Positions 26,387 to 35,368 of a stretch of 56,871 nucleotides of DNA are shown here, piece by piece; position 1 is the stretch's first letter, and each line of letters opens with the position of its first letter. Position numbers and translations under genes: made by a program. This DNA comes from Candidatus Flavonifractor merdavium (GTDB lineage Bacteria; Bacillota; Clostridia; Oscillospirales; Oscillospiraceae). The stretch lies in NCBI GenBank assembly GCA_019119335.1, contig DWXF01000007.1, positions 1-56,871 on the forward strand, given 5' to 3'. The notes below the pieces were generated by a model, which was given only the letters and a program-made list of their open reading frames with translations, did no database searches and was not told where the DNA came from.

Positions 26387-27502
26387 ATGGAAAACGCCGT
26401 CCTTCGACCCCAGGCGGAGCAGCGCTACCGGGAAGAGCTGGAGGCGCTGCGGCTCTGGGACCAGGAAAACCGAAAGCCCCAGAACTGGCTGCTCTCCCCC
26501 AGGGCGGTGCGGCTGTTCATTCTGGGCTCCCGCACGCCGGTCCGCTGCGGCGGACAGACCGTCACCATCCGCAAAAAATATCTGGGCAACGATGCGCTGG
26601 TGGAGCGGTGCATCATCACCCTGGCGGGCAACCGGGGGCTGATGCTGGTGGGCGAGCCGGGCACCGCCAAGACCATGCTGTCCGAGCTGCTGTCCGCCGC
26701 CATCAGCGGCTGCAGCACCAACACCGTCCAGGGCACCGCCGGCACCACCGAGGACATGATCAAGTATTCCTGGAACTACGCCCTGCTGCTGGCCAACGGC
26801 CCCAGCCGTCAGGCCCTGGTTCCCGCTCCCCTCTACGTGGGCATGGAGAAGGGGATCCTCACCCGCTTCGAGGAGCTCACCCGCACCCCGGCGGAGGTGC
26901 AGGACAGCCTCATCAGCGTGCTCAGCGACAAGGTGCTGAACATCCCCGAGCTGGGGGACGACGGCCTGCTCTTTGCCCGGCCCGGCTTCAACGTCATCGG
27001 TACCGCCAACACCCGGGACAAGGGGGTCAACGAGATGTCCAGCGCCCTCAAGCGCCGGTTCAACTTTGAGACCGTCCAGCCCGTGCGGGACGTGGCTCTG
27101 GAGAAGCAGATCATCCTCAACGAGGTGGGGGCCCTGGCCGATGCCGCCGGGATCACCCAGCCCCTGGACCAGGAGGCCGCCGAGCTGCTGGCCACCACCT
27201 ACCACGAGCTGCGGGAGGGGGTCTCCGCCGAGGGGCAGCGGCTGGAAAAGCCCGCCGCGGTCATGAGCACCGCCGAGGCCATCTCGGTCTACTACCAGAC
27301 CATGATGACCGCCTGGTACTACGGCGACGGCCGCATGGACGAGGGGTGCCTGGTGGAAAACCTGGTGGGCGCGGTGGCCAAGGAGTCCCAGGAGGACATG
27401 GACAAGCTGGCCAGCTATTTTTCCACCGTGGTACGGGAGAAAGCACGACGGGAGGGCGGGGCATGGACGCGCTACTATCAGGCGAGAGGACAGCTGAAGT
27501 AA
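26387..27502 (+). CDS. MoxR-type AAA+ ATPase (YehL-like)
   Basis: The 371-residue protein has Walker A GEPGTAKTMLSELL near residue 88, a sensor-1 region with VIGTANTRDKGVN and a sensor-2 lid. The Walker B region reads RFEELTRTPAEVQDSL, with Glu where most MoxR proteins have Asp before the catalytic Glu. Length and neighbours match E. coli YehL. MoxR ATPases act with VWA proteins as chaperone-like machines that insert metals or remodel partners. GAGGTGA lies 6 bases before the start. The next gene overlaps its end by 40 bases in another frame. Confidence 0.85.
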   Translation: MENAVLRPQAEQRYREELEALRLWDQENRKPQNWLLSPRAVRLFILGSRTPVRCGGQTVTIRKKYLGNDALVERCIITLAGNRGLMLVGEPGTAKTMLSELLSAAISGCSTNTVQGTAGTTEDMIKYSWNYALLLANGPSRQALVPAPLYVGMEKGILTRFEELTRTPAEVQDSLISVLSDKVLNIPELGDDGLLFARPGFNVIGTANTRDKGVNEMSSALKRRFNFETVQPVRDVALEKQIILNEVGALADAAGITQPLDQEAAELLATTYHELREGVSAEGQRLEKPAAVMSTAEAISVYYQTMMTAWYYGDGRMDEGCLVENLVGAVAKESQEDMDKLASYFSTVVREKARREGGAWTRYYQARGQLK

Positions 27503-29871
27503 TTCCCTTTTCCCTGGACGCGCCGGTGCTCTACTACCCGGTGCGCCACCACAGCCCCGCCTGCGCCCGGCACCTGGAGCAGGTGATCGCTCGGTACGAT
27601 CCCCAGTGCATCCTGGTGGAGGGGCCGGAAAACGCCAACGACCTGCTCCCGGTGCTCACCAACCCGGACACCCGGGCCCCGGTGGCCCTCTACTACGCCT
27701 ACCGGGACGAGGGGCGGCTGCTGTCCGAGGGCGACGGGGAGCCGGAGCAGTTCTGCTGCTACTACCCCTTCCTGGATCATTCCCCCGAGCTGGTGGCCCT
27801 GCGGGCGGCGGCGGAGCGTGGTATCCCCGGCCGGTTCATCGACCTGGGCTACGCCGAGATCCTGCTGGCCACCCAGTCCGCCCGGGGCCTGCGCACCGAG
27901 GCGGAAAAGCAGAACTACGCCAGCGACCGCTATCTGGCGGCCAACCGGTTCCAGCAGCGGCTGTGCGAGAAGGCGGGCCTGCGGAGCTTTGAGGAATTCT
28001 GGGAGAAGTACTTTGAGACGGCGGGCATGGGCCTCAGCGACGAGGCCTTTGTCCGGCAAATGAATACCTACTGCCTTCTGTCAAGACAGAACACCCCGGA
28101 GGTGGAGCTGCGGGAGGACGGCTGCCTGGCCCGGGAGGCCCACATGGCCCGTCGGGTGCAGGAGGCCGCCGGGCAGTACCGGCGGGTGCTGGTGGTGGCG
28201 GGCGGCTTTCACATCTGGGGCCTGCTCCACCCCGACCCCAGCCACCTTCCGCCCCGGACCCTGCCCGCCGGAGCCCAGCCGGTCTACCCCATGCGGTACA
28301 CCATGCCGGCGGCCGACGCCCTCTCCGGCTACGCCAGCGGGATGCCCGCCCCCGGCTTTTACGCCCAGGTGTGGCAGGCCCTCCACGGCGAGCAGCCGGA
28401 GCGGGCCTGGAGCGACGTGGTGCTGGACTATCTGGTCCGGACCGGCCGCAGGCTGCGGCGGGACGGGGACACCATCTCCGCCTTTGATGAGACCTGCGCC
28501 TTCCAGCAGGCCCAAATGCTGGCCCATCTGCGGGAGAAACCGGAGCCCGGCCTCTACGAGCTGCGGGACGCGGTTCTGAGCAGCTTTGTCAAAGGGGAGG
28601 CCAGCCTATCCGGGATGGGGCCCCTGCGGGTGCTGGGGGAGCTGACCACCGGGCAGGCCGTGGGCCAGCTGTGCGACGGGGCGCTGATTCCCCCGCTGGC
28701 CACCGACTTTGACAAAAAATGCGCCTGCTTCCGGCTGCTGCGCAACGCCGCCTCCGCACAGGAGATTACCCTGTCCATTTTCTCCCAGAGCAAGCACCGG
28801 GCCGCCAGCCGGTTTTTCCACCAGACCGTCTTTCTGGAGTGCGGCTTTGCCCGGCGGACCAAGGGCCCAGACCTGCTGCACGGCCGGGACCGGAACCTGA
28901 TCCGGGAGAGCTGGACCTACCGCTGGACGACCGCGGTGGACGTGGCCCTCATCGAGCACGCGGTATCGGGGGCCACCATGGAGGAGGCCTGCGCCACCGA
29001 GCTGCGGCAGAAGATGGCCGTGGCGGCCAAAGCCCAGCAGGGGGCCCAACTGTTGGTTCAGGGCTTTCTGATGGGCATAGGGGACGTGGCCGACGATCTG
29101 GCGGGGAGCATGGACCGGCTGCTGCTGGCCGACGGCGACTTCACCTCCCTGTGCCAGGCCTGCGACTGCCTCAGCACCCTGGAGGAGTGGCAGACCCAGT
29201 ACGGCGAGCAGGGCAGCTACGACTACCCCGCCCTGCTGCGCCGCTGCTTTGCCCGGGTGCTGCAGCTGCTGCCCGGCATGAACACGGTGGATGACCATGG
29301 GGTGCTGGGGGTGCAGCAGGCCTGCATCCTGCTCTACCAGGTCACCGGCCGGGCGGCCTTTTCCGCCCTGCGGCGGCCGCTGACGGAGGCCTTCGGGCGT
29401 CTGGTGAGACGGGACCCCATCCACCCCGCTCTCCACGGGGCGGTGCTGGGGCTGCTCTACGGCAGCGACCCGGCGTGGAAAAAGTCCATTGACCGGGCCA
29501 TACAGGGCTACCTGCGGGGCACCCGGAACATGATGCTCCGGTCGGCCGCCTTCCTGCAGGGGCTGTTCTGCACCGCCAGGGACCTGCTGCTGGTGGACCG
29601 GGATTTTCTGGGCCACATCGACGCTCTGCTGGTGTCCCTGGACGAGGCGGATTTTACCGCCCTGCTGCCCGAGCTGCGGCTGGCCTTCAGCTATTTTGTG
29701 CCCATGGAGACCGACCGCATCGCCCGGCTGGCGGCGGAGCTCCACGGAGCCAGAACCATCAACCTGTACCGGGCGGGTGTGGACGCCGCCGCATACGCCC
29801 GGGCGGAGCAGGTGGACGCCTGGGCTGCCGCCCGGCTGGACGCATTTGGTGAGGAAGGAGATGAGGGCTGA
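27463..29871 (+). CDS. DUF5682 family protein (YehM-like)
   Basis: I start at 27463, 8 bases after GGGAGGG; longer readings lie within the ATPase gene. The 802-residue protein opens with VLYYPVRHHSPACARHLEQ and ILVEGPENANDLLP, a conserved start of DUF5682 proteins, and later has LVVAGGFHIWGLLHP. It has no membrane helix. The remaining 500 residues are helical. Its biochemical function is unknown. Place and size correspond to E. coli YehM (about 759 residues), between the MoxR ATPase and the VWA protein. The stop shares one base with the next start. Confidence 0.8.
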   Translation: MDALLSGERTAEVIPFSLDAPVLYYPVRHHSPACARHLEQVIARYDPQCILVEGPENANDLLPVLTNPDTRAPVALYYAYRDEGRLLSEGDGEPEQFCCYYPFLDHSPELVALRAAAERGIPGRFIDLGYAEILLATQSARGLRTEAEKQNYASDRYLAANRFQQRLCEKAGLRSFEEFWEKYFETAGMGLSDEAFVRQMNTYCLLSRQNTPEVELREDGCLAREAHMARRVQEAAGQYRRVLVVAGGFHIWGLLHPDPSHLPPRTLPAGAQPVYPMRYTMPAADALSGYASGMPAPGFYAQVWQALHGEQPERAWSDVVLDYLVRTGRRLRRDGDTISAFDETCAFQQAQMLAHLREKPEPGLYELRDAVLSSFVKGEASLSGMGPLRVLGELTTGQAVGQLCDGALIPPLATDFDKKCACFRLLRNAASAQEITLSIFSQSKHRAASRFFHQTVFLECGFARRTKGPDLLHGRDRNLIRESWTYRWTTAVDVALIEHAVSGATMEEACATELRQKMAVAAKAQQGAQLLVQGFLMGIGDVADDLAGSMDRLLLADGDFTSLCQACDCLSTLEEWQTQYGEQGSYDYPALLRRCFARVLQLLPGMNTVDDHGVLGVQQACILLYQVTGRAAFSALRRPLTEAFGRLVRRDPIHPALHGAVLGLLYGSDPAWKKSIDRAIQGYLRGTRNMMLRSAAFLQGLFCTARDLLLVDRDFLGHIDALLVSLDEADFTALLPELRLAFSYFVPMETDRIARLAAELHGARTINLYRAGVDAAAYARAEQVDAWAAARLDAFGEEGDEG

Positions 29872-30992
29872 TGCTGACCGATGGCGCCGCTTTAAACCGC
29901 TGGCGGCTGATCCTGGGCGAAAACGCCGGGCAGCAGCTCAGCCTGAATGACTCCCGGCTGATGCGCATGGACCGGGCACTGGAGTTCCTCTACGGACGGG
30001 AGGCAGGCCAGGACGTGCGGGAGCGGGACCCCCAGGGAGGGCACGAGGCCAGCCAGCTGACGGTGGCCCAGTGGCTCAATGAGGTGCGGGTACTCTTCCC
30101 CCAGGAGACGGCGGAGATCCTCCAGCGGCACGCCCTGGACCGCTACCAGCTCACCGAGCTGCTCACCGACCGGGAGATTCTGGAGAAGATGGAGCCCAAC
30201 CAGGCCCTGCTGGAGACCGTTCTGAGCCTGAAGCACATGATGAAGGGCCCCGTCCTGGACGCCGCCCGCCGGGTGGTGGCCCGGGTGGTGGCCCAGCTGA
30301 TGGAGAAGATGCAAAACGACGTGCGCCGCTCGGCCCTGGGCAAGCTGGACCGCACCAGCCGGAGCAGCGTGCGCTCCCTGCGCAACCTGGACATACAGCG
30401 CACCATCCGGAAAAATCTGGCCCACTACGACCGGGAGAGCCGCCGGCTGATGCTGGAGCAGGTATACTTCAACGGCCGGGTCAAGCGGTACAACCCCTGG
30501 CGGGTCATCCTGGCGGTGGACGAGAGCGGTTCCATGCTGTCCAGCGTGATCCACAGCGCGGTAATGGCGGGGATCTTTGCCAAGCTGCCCATGCTGGACA
30601 CCCGCCTGGTAATCTTCGACACCGCCGTGGTGGACCTGAGCGGCTACGTGGACGACCCGGTGGAGGCCCTGATGAGCATTCAGCTGGGGGGCGGCACCGA
30701 CATCGCCGGAGCCCTGCGCTACTGCGAGAGCCTGATCACCGCCCCCCACCGCACCATAGTGGTGCTGGTCAGCGACCTGTGCGAGGGCAACAGCCGGCAC
30801 AACCTCTACGGCGTCTGCCACGACATTCTGGAGAGCGGGGCCAAGCTCATCGCCCTGACCGCCCTGGACGAGAACGCCGCCCCCGCCTACGACCGGGCCA
30901 CCGCCCAGACCCTGGCCGGGCTGGGGGCCCACGTGGGGGCCATGACCCCGGCCAGACTGGCGGATTTCATGGCAAATGTGATGCGGGAGTGA
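29871..30992 (+). CDS. VWA-domain protein (YehP/CoxE-like)
   Basis: The 373-residue protein has a helical N-terminal half and a VWA domain from about residue 210. The metal-ion-dependent adhesion site is complete: DESGS near 217, the Thr in GGGTDIAGA near 275 and the Asp in VSDLCEG. VWA partners of MoxR ATPases recruit the target to be remodelled. The 373 residues match E. coli YehP (378). It overlaps the DUF5682 gene by one base. Confidence 0.87.
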   Translation: MLTDGAALNRWRLILGENAGQQLSLNDSRLMRMDRALEFLYGREAGQDVRERDPQGGHEASQLTVAQWLNEVRVLFPQETAEILQRHALDRYQLTELLTDREILEKMEPNQALLETVLSLKHMMKGPVLDAARRVVARVVAQLMEKMQNDVRRSALGKLDRTSRSSVRSLRNLDIQRTIRKNLAHYDRESRRLMLEQVYFNGRVKRYNPWRVILAVDESGSMLSSVIHSAVMAGIFAKLPMLDTRLVIFDTAVVDLSGYVDDPVEALMSIQLGGGTDIAGALRYCESLITAPHRTIVVLVSDLCEGNSRHNLYGVCHDILESGAKLIALTALDENAAPAYDRATAQTLAGLGAHVGAMTPARLADFMANVMRE

Positions 30993-31008
30993 AAGGGGGC
31001 GACGGTGC

Positions 31009-32661
31009 GTGCACCTGCCGGAGCCATTGGCCGCCGCGCTGGCCGCGGCCGATGAAAACTATCTGATCGGGCTGTGCAACAAGGGCACGGTAAACCGGGC
31101 GAAAAAAGACCTGGCTGCCCTGGACAGCCCGGAGGTCCAGGAAACAGAGGACGGCGTGGAGGTCCGGGTGGGGGACGCCCTCTGCCTCATCAAAGCCCCC
31201 CTGGGGGAGAGCCGCTGCTCCTGCCCCAGCAGCGGCATCTGCCGCCATCGGATCACCGCCATGCTGTGGCTGCAGGGACAGCTGGCCGACCCGGCGGAGG
31301 AATCTCCTCAGGAGGCTCCGCCGCCCCAGAATCCGGACTTTGCCCAGCTGCGGGACTACCCTACCGAAAAGCTGGCCAAACAGCTGGGGGCCAAGCGGCT
31401 GTCCGCTATCCTGTTCCGCCACAGGAGCGGGACCGGGCCTGTTCTGGAGGAGACCTCGGTGGTCACGGCGGAGATGCCCTGGCTGCCCGCCACGGTGCAC
31501 CTTTTGGAGCCCCTGGAGCACAGCACCTGTACCTGCCACAGCAAGACTTTCTGCCTCCACAAGGCGGAGGCCCTGCTCTACTGGCAGCTGGCCCAGGGGC
31601 TGGCCGACCCGGCGGCCCTGGAGGCGACCGCCCCGCCGGAGGAGGCGCTGGATCTGGAGCGGCTGCGGGGGGTGTGCCGGGCGGTGCAGGAGACCCTGAC
31701 CGCCCACATGGTCACCGGCCTGAGCCGCCTCTCCCCCTCCGTACAGGAGACCACGGAGCGGATGGCAGCCCTGTGCCACACGGCCCGGCTGCCTGAGCTG
31801 GAACGGGCCCTCCGGTCCCTCCACGGGGAGTACGTCGCCTATTTCGCCCGCTCGGCGGCCTACCGGGACGACGCCCTGCTGGCCCGGCTCTCCAGGGCCT
31901 TCCGGCTGGCCCAGGCCCTGGAGACCGCCGACGAAAAGACCGCCGCCCGGCTGGCAGGGGTCTTTCGGGAGGACTACCTGCCGGTGGGGCGGCTGGAGCT
32001 GTACCTGCTGGGCCTGCGGGCCTTTTCCGGGCGGAGCGGCTACGCGGGCACCATCTATTATTTCTGGGAGGGGTCGGCCCGCCGGTTTTACACCTTCTCC
32101 GACCTCCGCCCCACCTTTTACGAGGGGTCAGCCCGCCGGAGAGGGGACGCCGCCCCCTGGGGGCTGCCCTGCACCCTGCGGCAGGCCAAGGGCTGCGCCC
32201 TGGAGCTGACGGGAGCCAAGGCCACCCGCTCCGGCGGCCTGTCCTCCACCGAGCAGTGCAGCGGAGTGCTGCTGGGTCACCGGGAGCCGGGCCAGGCCTT
32301 TCCCTGGGAGGAGGTCTACACCGACTTCTCCCGTCTGCTGGCGGAGCGGAGCGCCCCCCACGCCCCGGAGCCGGAGCGACTGGCCGTTCTCCAGCCCAGC
32401 CGGTGTGAGGCGCAGGAATACGATCAGGTACGTCAGGTATTCTCCCTGCGGCTGCTGGACGGGGCGGGCCGGGACATCTGGCTGGAGGTGAGCTACAAGC
32501 AGGAGGCCGCCAAGCTGATGGAGCGGATGGAGGCGCTGGTCCAACAGCTCCAAAGCCGCCCCTTCCTCCGCCCGGTGTTTTTCGGTATCCTCTACCGGGA
32601 GGGCGACAGGCTCAAACTCTCCCCCATCGAAGCATTCACCCACTGGGAGGAGACGCCATGA
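31009..32661 (+). CDS. double SWIM zinc-finger protein (YehQ-like)
   Basis: The 550-residue protein has two SWIM-type CxCx5CxH sites: CSCPSSGICRH near residue 70 and CTCHSKTFCLH near 173. SWIM fingers bind DNA or protein; one site is the norm, so two is notable. The rest is helical then beta-rich, without catalytic motifs I recognise. It starts with GTG, 9 bases after AAAGGGGG and 16 bases after the VWA gene. E. coli YehQ is also a SWIM protein at this place in its cluster. Confidence 0.8.
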   Translation: MHLPEPLAAALAAADENYLIGLCNKGTVNRAKKDLAALDSPEVQETEDGVEVRVGDALCLIKAPLGESRCSCPSSGICRHRITAMLWLQGQLADPAEESPQEAPPPQNPDFAQLRDYPTEKLAKQLGAKRLSAILFRHRSGTGPVLEETSVVTAEMPWLPATVHLLEPLEHSTCTCHSKTFCLHKAEALLYWQLAQGLADPAALEATAPPEEALDLERLRGVCRAVQETLTAHMVTGLSRLSPSVQETTERMAALCHTARLPELERALRSLHGEYVAYFARSAAYRDDALLARLSRAFRLAQALETADEKTAARLAGVFREDYLPVGRLELYLLGLRAFSGRSGYAGTIYYFWEGSARRFYTFSDLRPTFYEGSARRRGDAAPWGLPCTLRQAKGCALELTGAKATRSGGLSSTEQCSGVLLGHREPGQAFPWEEVYTDFSRLLAERSAPHAPEPERLAVLQPSRCEAQEYDQVRQVFSLRLLDGAGRDIWLEVSYKQEAAKLMERMEALVQQLQSRPFLRPVFFGILYREGDRLKLSPIEAFTHWEETP

Positions 32662-32990
32662 CGGAACTGATACAGGAGCTCCAGCTGGCCCTCACCGAGC
32701 TGCTGCAATCCGGGCTGGACACCGGCGGCCCGGCCGCCCTGCCACGGCTCCACGCCCTGGCCGCCCGGTGCGAGGAGCTGGGGCTCCACACCGGCTCCAC
32801 CCTGCTGACCCAGGCGGAGGAGGCCCTGGCCGCCCGGGTCCACGCCATGGAAAAGGACGACCTGCCTCTGGCGGCGGTCCTCTGCCGCACCGCCCGCTAT
32901 CTGGAGCTGTGCCGGGAGAAGCTTCAGGAGGAGTCCATCACCCTGCGCTGGCAGGCATTGGATTGGGAAACAGAGGGAGGCAGCCCATGA
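32658..32990 (+). CDS. small helical protein between SWIM and DUF4132 genes
   Basis: The 110-residue protein is all-helical in character, acidic, Leu/Ala-rich, with three Cys (residues 39, 75 and 84) and no membrane segment. It begins at an ATG overlapping the SWIM-gene stop and ends in an ATGA overlap with the DUF4132 gene, so it is made with both. I do not recognise a family. The position suggests a subunit or adaptor of the complex. Confidence 0.65.
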   Translation: MTELIQELQLALTELLQSGLDTGGPAALPRLHALAARCEELGLHTGSTLLTQAEEALAARVHAMEKDDLPLAAVLCRTARYLELCREKLQEESITLRWQALDWETEGGSP

Positions 32991-35353
32991 AAAAAGAGGA
33001 CCTGAAAAACCAGATCATTCACGACCTGGTGCGGGACGCTTACACGGGAGCGGCCGAGCTGCAGGCCTATCTCACCGACACCGGAAGTCTCAAAGACAGC
33101 GCCGCCCAGCTGGCCCCCGTCACCGTGGACCGCTATGTCTACCCCATCTGTGCGGCGGAGCAGATGGCCACTTACCGCCAGCGCTTCGGCTGGGACACAT
33201 TCCTCTGCCGCTGCGCCGCGGCTATGGCTCTGGGGTTCCGCGGCCGGTGGATGTACAAGCTGGTATACGAGGGCCTGGACTTTTCCGGCATTACGGAGGC
33301 CCTGCTGGGGACGGATCTCCCCTTACCCACCGTGCTGGACGTACTGGCGGGGCTGTACGACAGCTTTTACCCCCACCCCCACTGCCAGGGCGTCCAGGGC
33401 GCCGCCTGCAAGGCGGTGAACCGCCCCCGTTACCTGAAGGAGCTGTGTACCGCGGCTCTGGAGTCCCGGTCCTTTGGGCGGCAGATCGCCCTCTCCGTTC
33501 TGGACGGCTTCACCGCCCTGCCCGGCCAGGCGGGGGAGCAGGCCAAGGCGGGGATTCTGGCCTGTGCGGGCGATTCCTCCAAGCAGATCCATGATCTGCT
33601 GGTAACCCTTCTGGCGGGGCACCCCGACTGGACCGGCGACTACGCCGCCCTGCTCAAGGGCAAGAAAACCGCCCAGCGGCTGCTGGCAGCGGAGGTGGCG
33701 GCCAAACTGGGGGACGCCCTCCGCCCGGAGCTGGAGGCGGCCCTGGCGGTGGAAAAGAACGCCAAGGTGGCCGACGCCATCCAGACCGCCCTGAATCAGG
33801 GGGCCACGCCCACCGGTGAAGATGCCTCCGCCAACCTGGACGGGCTGGCCGACCGAATTCTGAAGGGTGGAAAAAGGCGGAACATGCAATGGCTGCTGGA
33901 CAGCCCTCTGCCCACCCTCCACCTGACCGGGGGCGGCGAGGTCAGTGAGGACCGCCGGGACGCCCTGCTGATGTCCTACTGCGAGCTGGGCCGGATCGGC
34001 CGCAGCGAGACCGCCGCCCAACTGGCCCAGGGGATCGACCAAAAGGACCTGGCCGCCCTGGCCTATGAGGTATATGAGCGCTGGCTGGCTGCCGGGGCCC
34101 AGAACAAGACCAAGTGGGTGCTCCCCTTCGCGGCGGTATACGGCGGCCCGGCTATGATCCCCAAGCTGACCCACGCCATCAACGAGTGGCCACAGAACGC
34201 CCGGGGGGCCATTGCCTGCGACGCGGTGACCGCCCTGGCCCTTAGCGGCGATCCCACCGCCCTGCTGGCGGTGGACGGTATCGCCCGCAAGTTCAAGTTC
34301 CGCCAGGTGAAGGCCGCCGCTGGGGCCGCCCTGGAGAACGCCGCCCGGGAGCTGGGCATTACCCTCGAAGATCTTGCCGACCGGATGGTGCCCACCCTGG
34401 GCTTCTCCGCCGACGGCAAGCGGGTCTTTGACTATGGCCCCCGCACCTTTACCGTGCGGCTGACCCCCACCCTGGAGCTGGAGATCACCAGCGACAGCGG
34501 CAAGACCTTCAAAACCCTGCCCGTCCCCGGCAAGACCGACGACCCGGCCAAGGCCACCGCCACCCACAGCGACTTCAAGGCCATGAAGAAGCAGATCCGC
34601 ACCACCGCCGCCACCCAGAAGGCCCGGCTGGAGGAAACCTTTTCCGTACTGCGCTGCTGGACCAGCGACAGCTGGCGGGCCCTGTTTGTCCACAACCCCA
34701 TCATGCACCAGTTCGCCATGAGCCTGATCTGGGGCGTGTATCAGGAGGGCCGGCTCCAAACCACCTTCCGCTACATGGAGGACGGCTCCTTCAACACCGT
34801 GGATGAAGAGGAGTATCAGCTGCCCGACAACGCCCGCATCGGCCTGGCCCATCCGGTGGAGCTGGACCAGGAAACCCTGGAGGGCTGGAAACAGCAGCTG
34901 GAGGACTACGAGATCACCCAGAGCATCCGGCAGCTGGACCGCCCAATCTTTCGCCCGGAGCCCGGTACCGAGCAAAACCACAGCCTGGAGCGTTTTGGCG
35001 GAAAAAGGCTCAACAATCTGACCCTTTTGAGCAAATTGAAAAGCCTGGTCTGGTACCGGGGCAGCGTGGACGGCGGATACTACGACACCTTTTACCGGGA
35101 GGACCCCACCCTGGGTCTGGGGGTGGAACTGCATTTCTCCGGCGGCATGGTGGGGGATGAGCGCTACAACACCGTCACGGTATATGACGCTGTATTTTAC
35201 CGGCAGGACGACTGCTGCGGCGATGACGAAAAGGAACACAGCTTCGCCCTGGGGGAGGTCCCCGCCCGCTATTACAGCGAGGTGGTCTGCCAGCTGGAGC
35301 AGGCCACCGTCTTCAGCTTCGAGACCGTCCCCGACTGGAAGGCAAACCGATAA
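32987..35353 (+). CDS. DUF4132 protein, copy 1 (YehI-like)
   Basis: I start at 32987, where the ATG overlaps the previous stop; upstream in-frame codons belong to that gene's other frame. The 788-residue protein has helical repeats (about 1-330), a second helical stretch (330-490), and a DUF4132 C-terminal part from about 500, with FSADGKRVFDYGPRTFTVRL and HPVELDQETLEGWKQQLEDY. The catalytic role of DUF4132 is unknown; E. coli YehI (MolR) is the best-known member. A near-copy follows 15 bases later. Confidence 0.83.
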   Translation: MKKEDLKNQIIHDLVRDAYTGAAELQAYLTDTGSLKDSAAQLAPVTVDRYVYPICAAEQMATYRQRFGWDTFLCRCAAAMALGFRGRWMYKLVYEGLDFSGITEALLGTDLPLPTVLDVLAGLYDSFYPHPHCQGVQGAACKAVNRPRYLKELCTAALESRSFGRQIALSVLDGFTALPGQAGEQAKAGILACAGDSSKQIHDLLVTLLAGHPDWTGDYAALLKGKKTAQRLLAAEVAAKLGDALRPELEAALAVEKNAKVADAIQTALNQGATPTGEDASANLDGLADRILKGGKRRNMQWLLDSPLPTLHLTGGGEVSEDRRDALLMSYCELGRIGRSETAAQLAQGIDQKDLAALAYEVYERWLAAGAQNKTKWVLPFAAVYGGPAMIPKLTHAINEWPQNARGAIACDAVTALALSGDPTALLAVDGIARKFKFRQVKAAAGAALENAARELGITLEDLADRMVPTLGFSADGKRVFDYGPRTFTVRLTPTLELEITSDSGKTFKTLPVPGKTDDPAKATATHSDFKAMKKQIRTTAATQKARLEETFSVLRCWTSDSWRALFVHNPIMHQFAMSLIWGVYQEGRLQTTFRYMEDGSFNTVDEEEYQLPDNARIGLAHPVELDQETLEGWKQQLEDYEITQSIRQLDRPIFRPEPGTEQNHSLERFGGKRLNNLTLLSKLKSLVWYRGSVDGGYYDTFYREDPTLGLGVELHFSGGMVGDERYNTVTVYDAVFYRQDDCCGDDEKEHSFALGEVPARYYSEVVCQLEQATVFSFETVPDWKANR

Positions 35354-35368
35354 CAGAGGAGGCAACGT

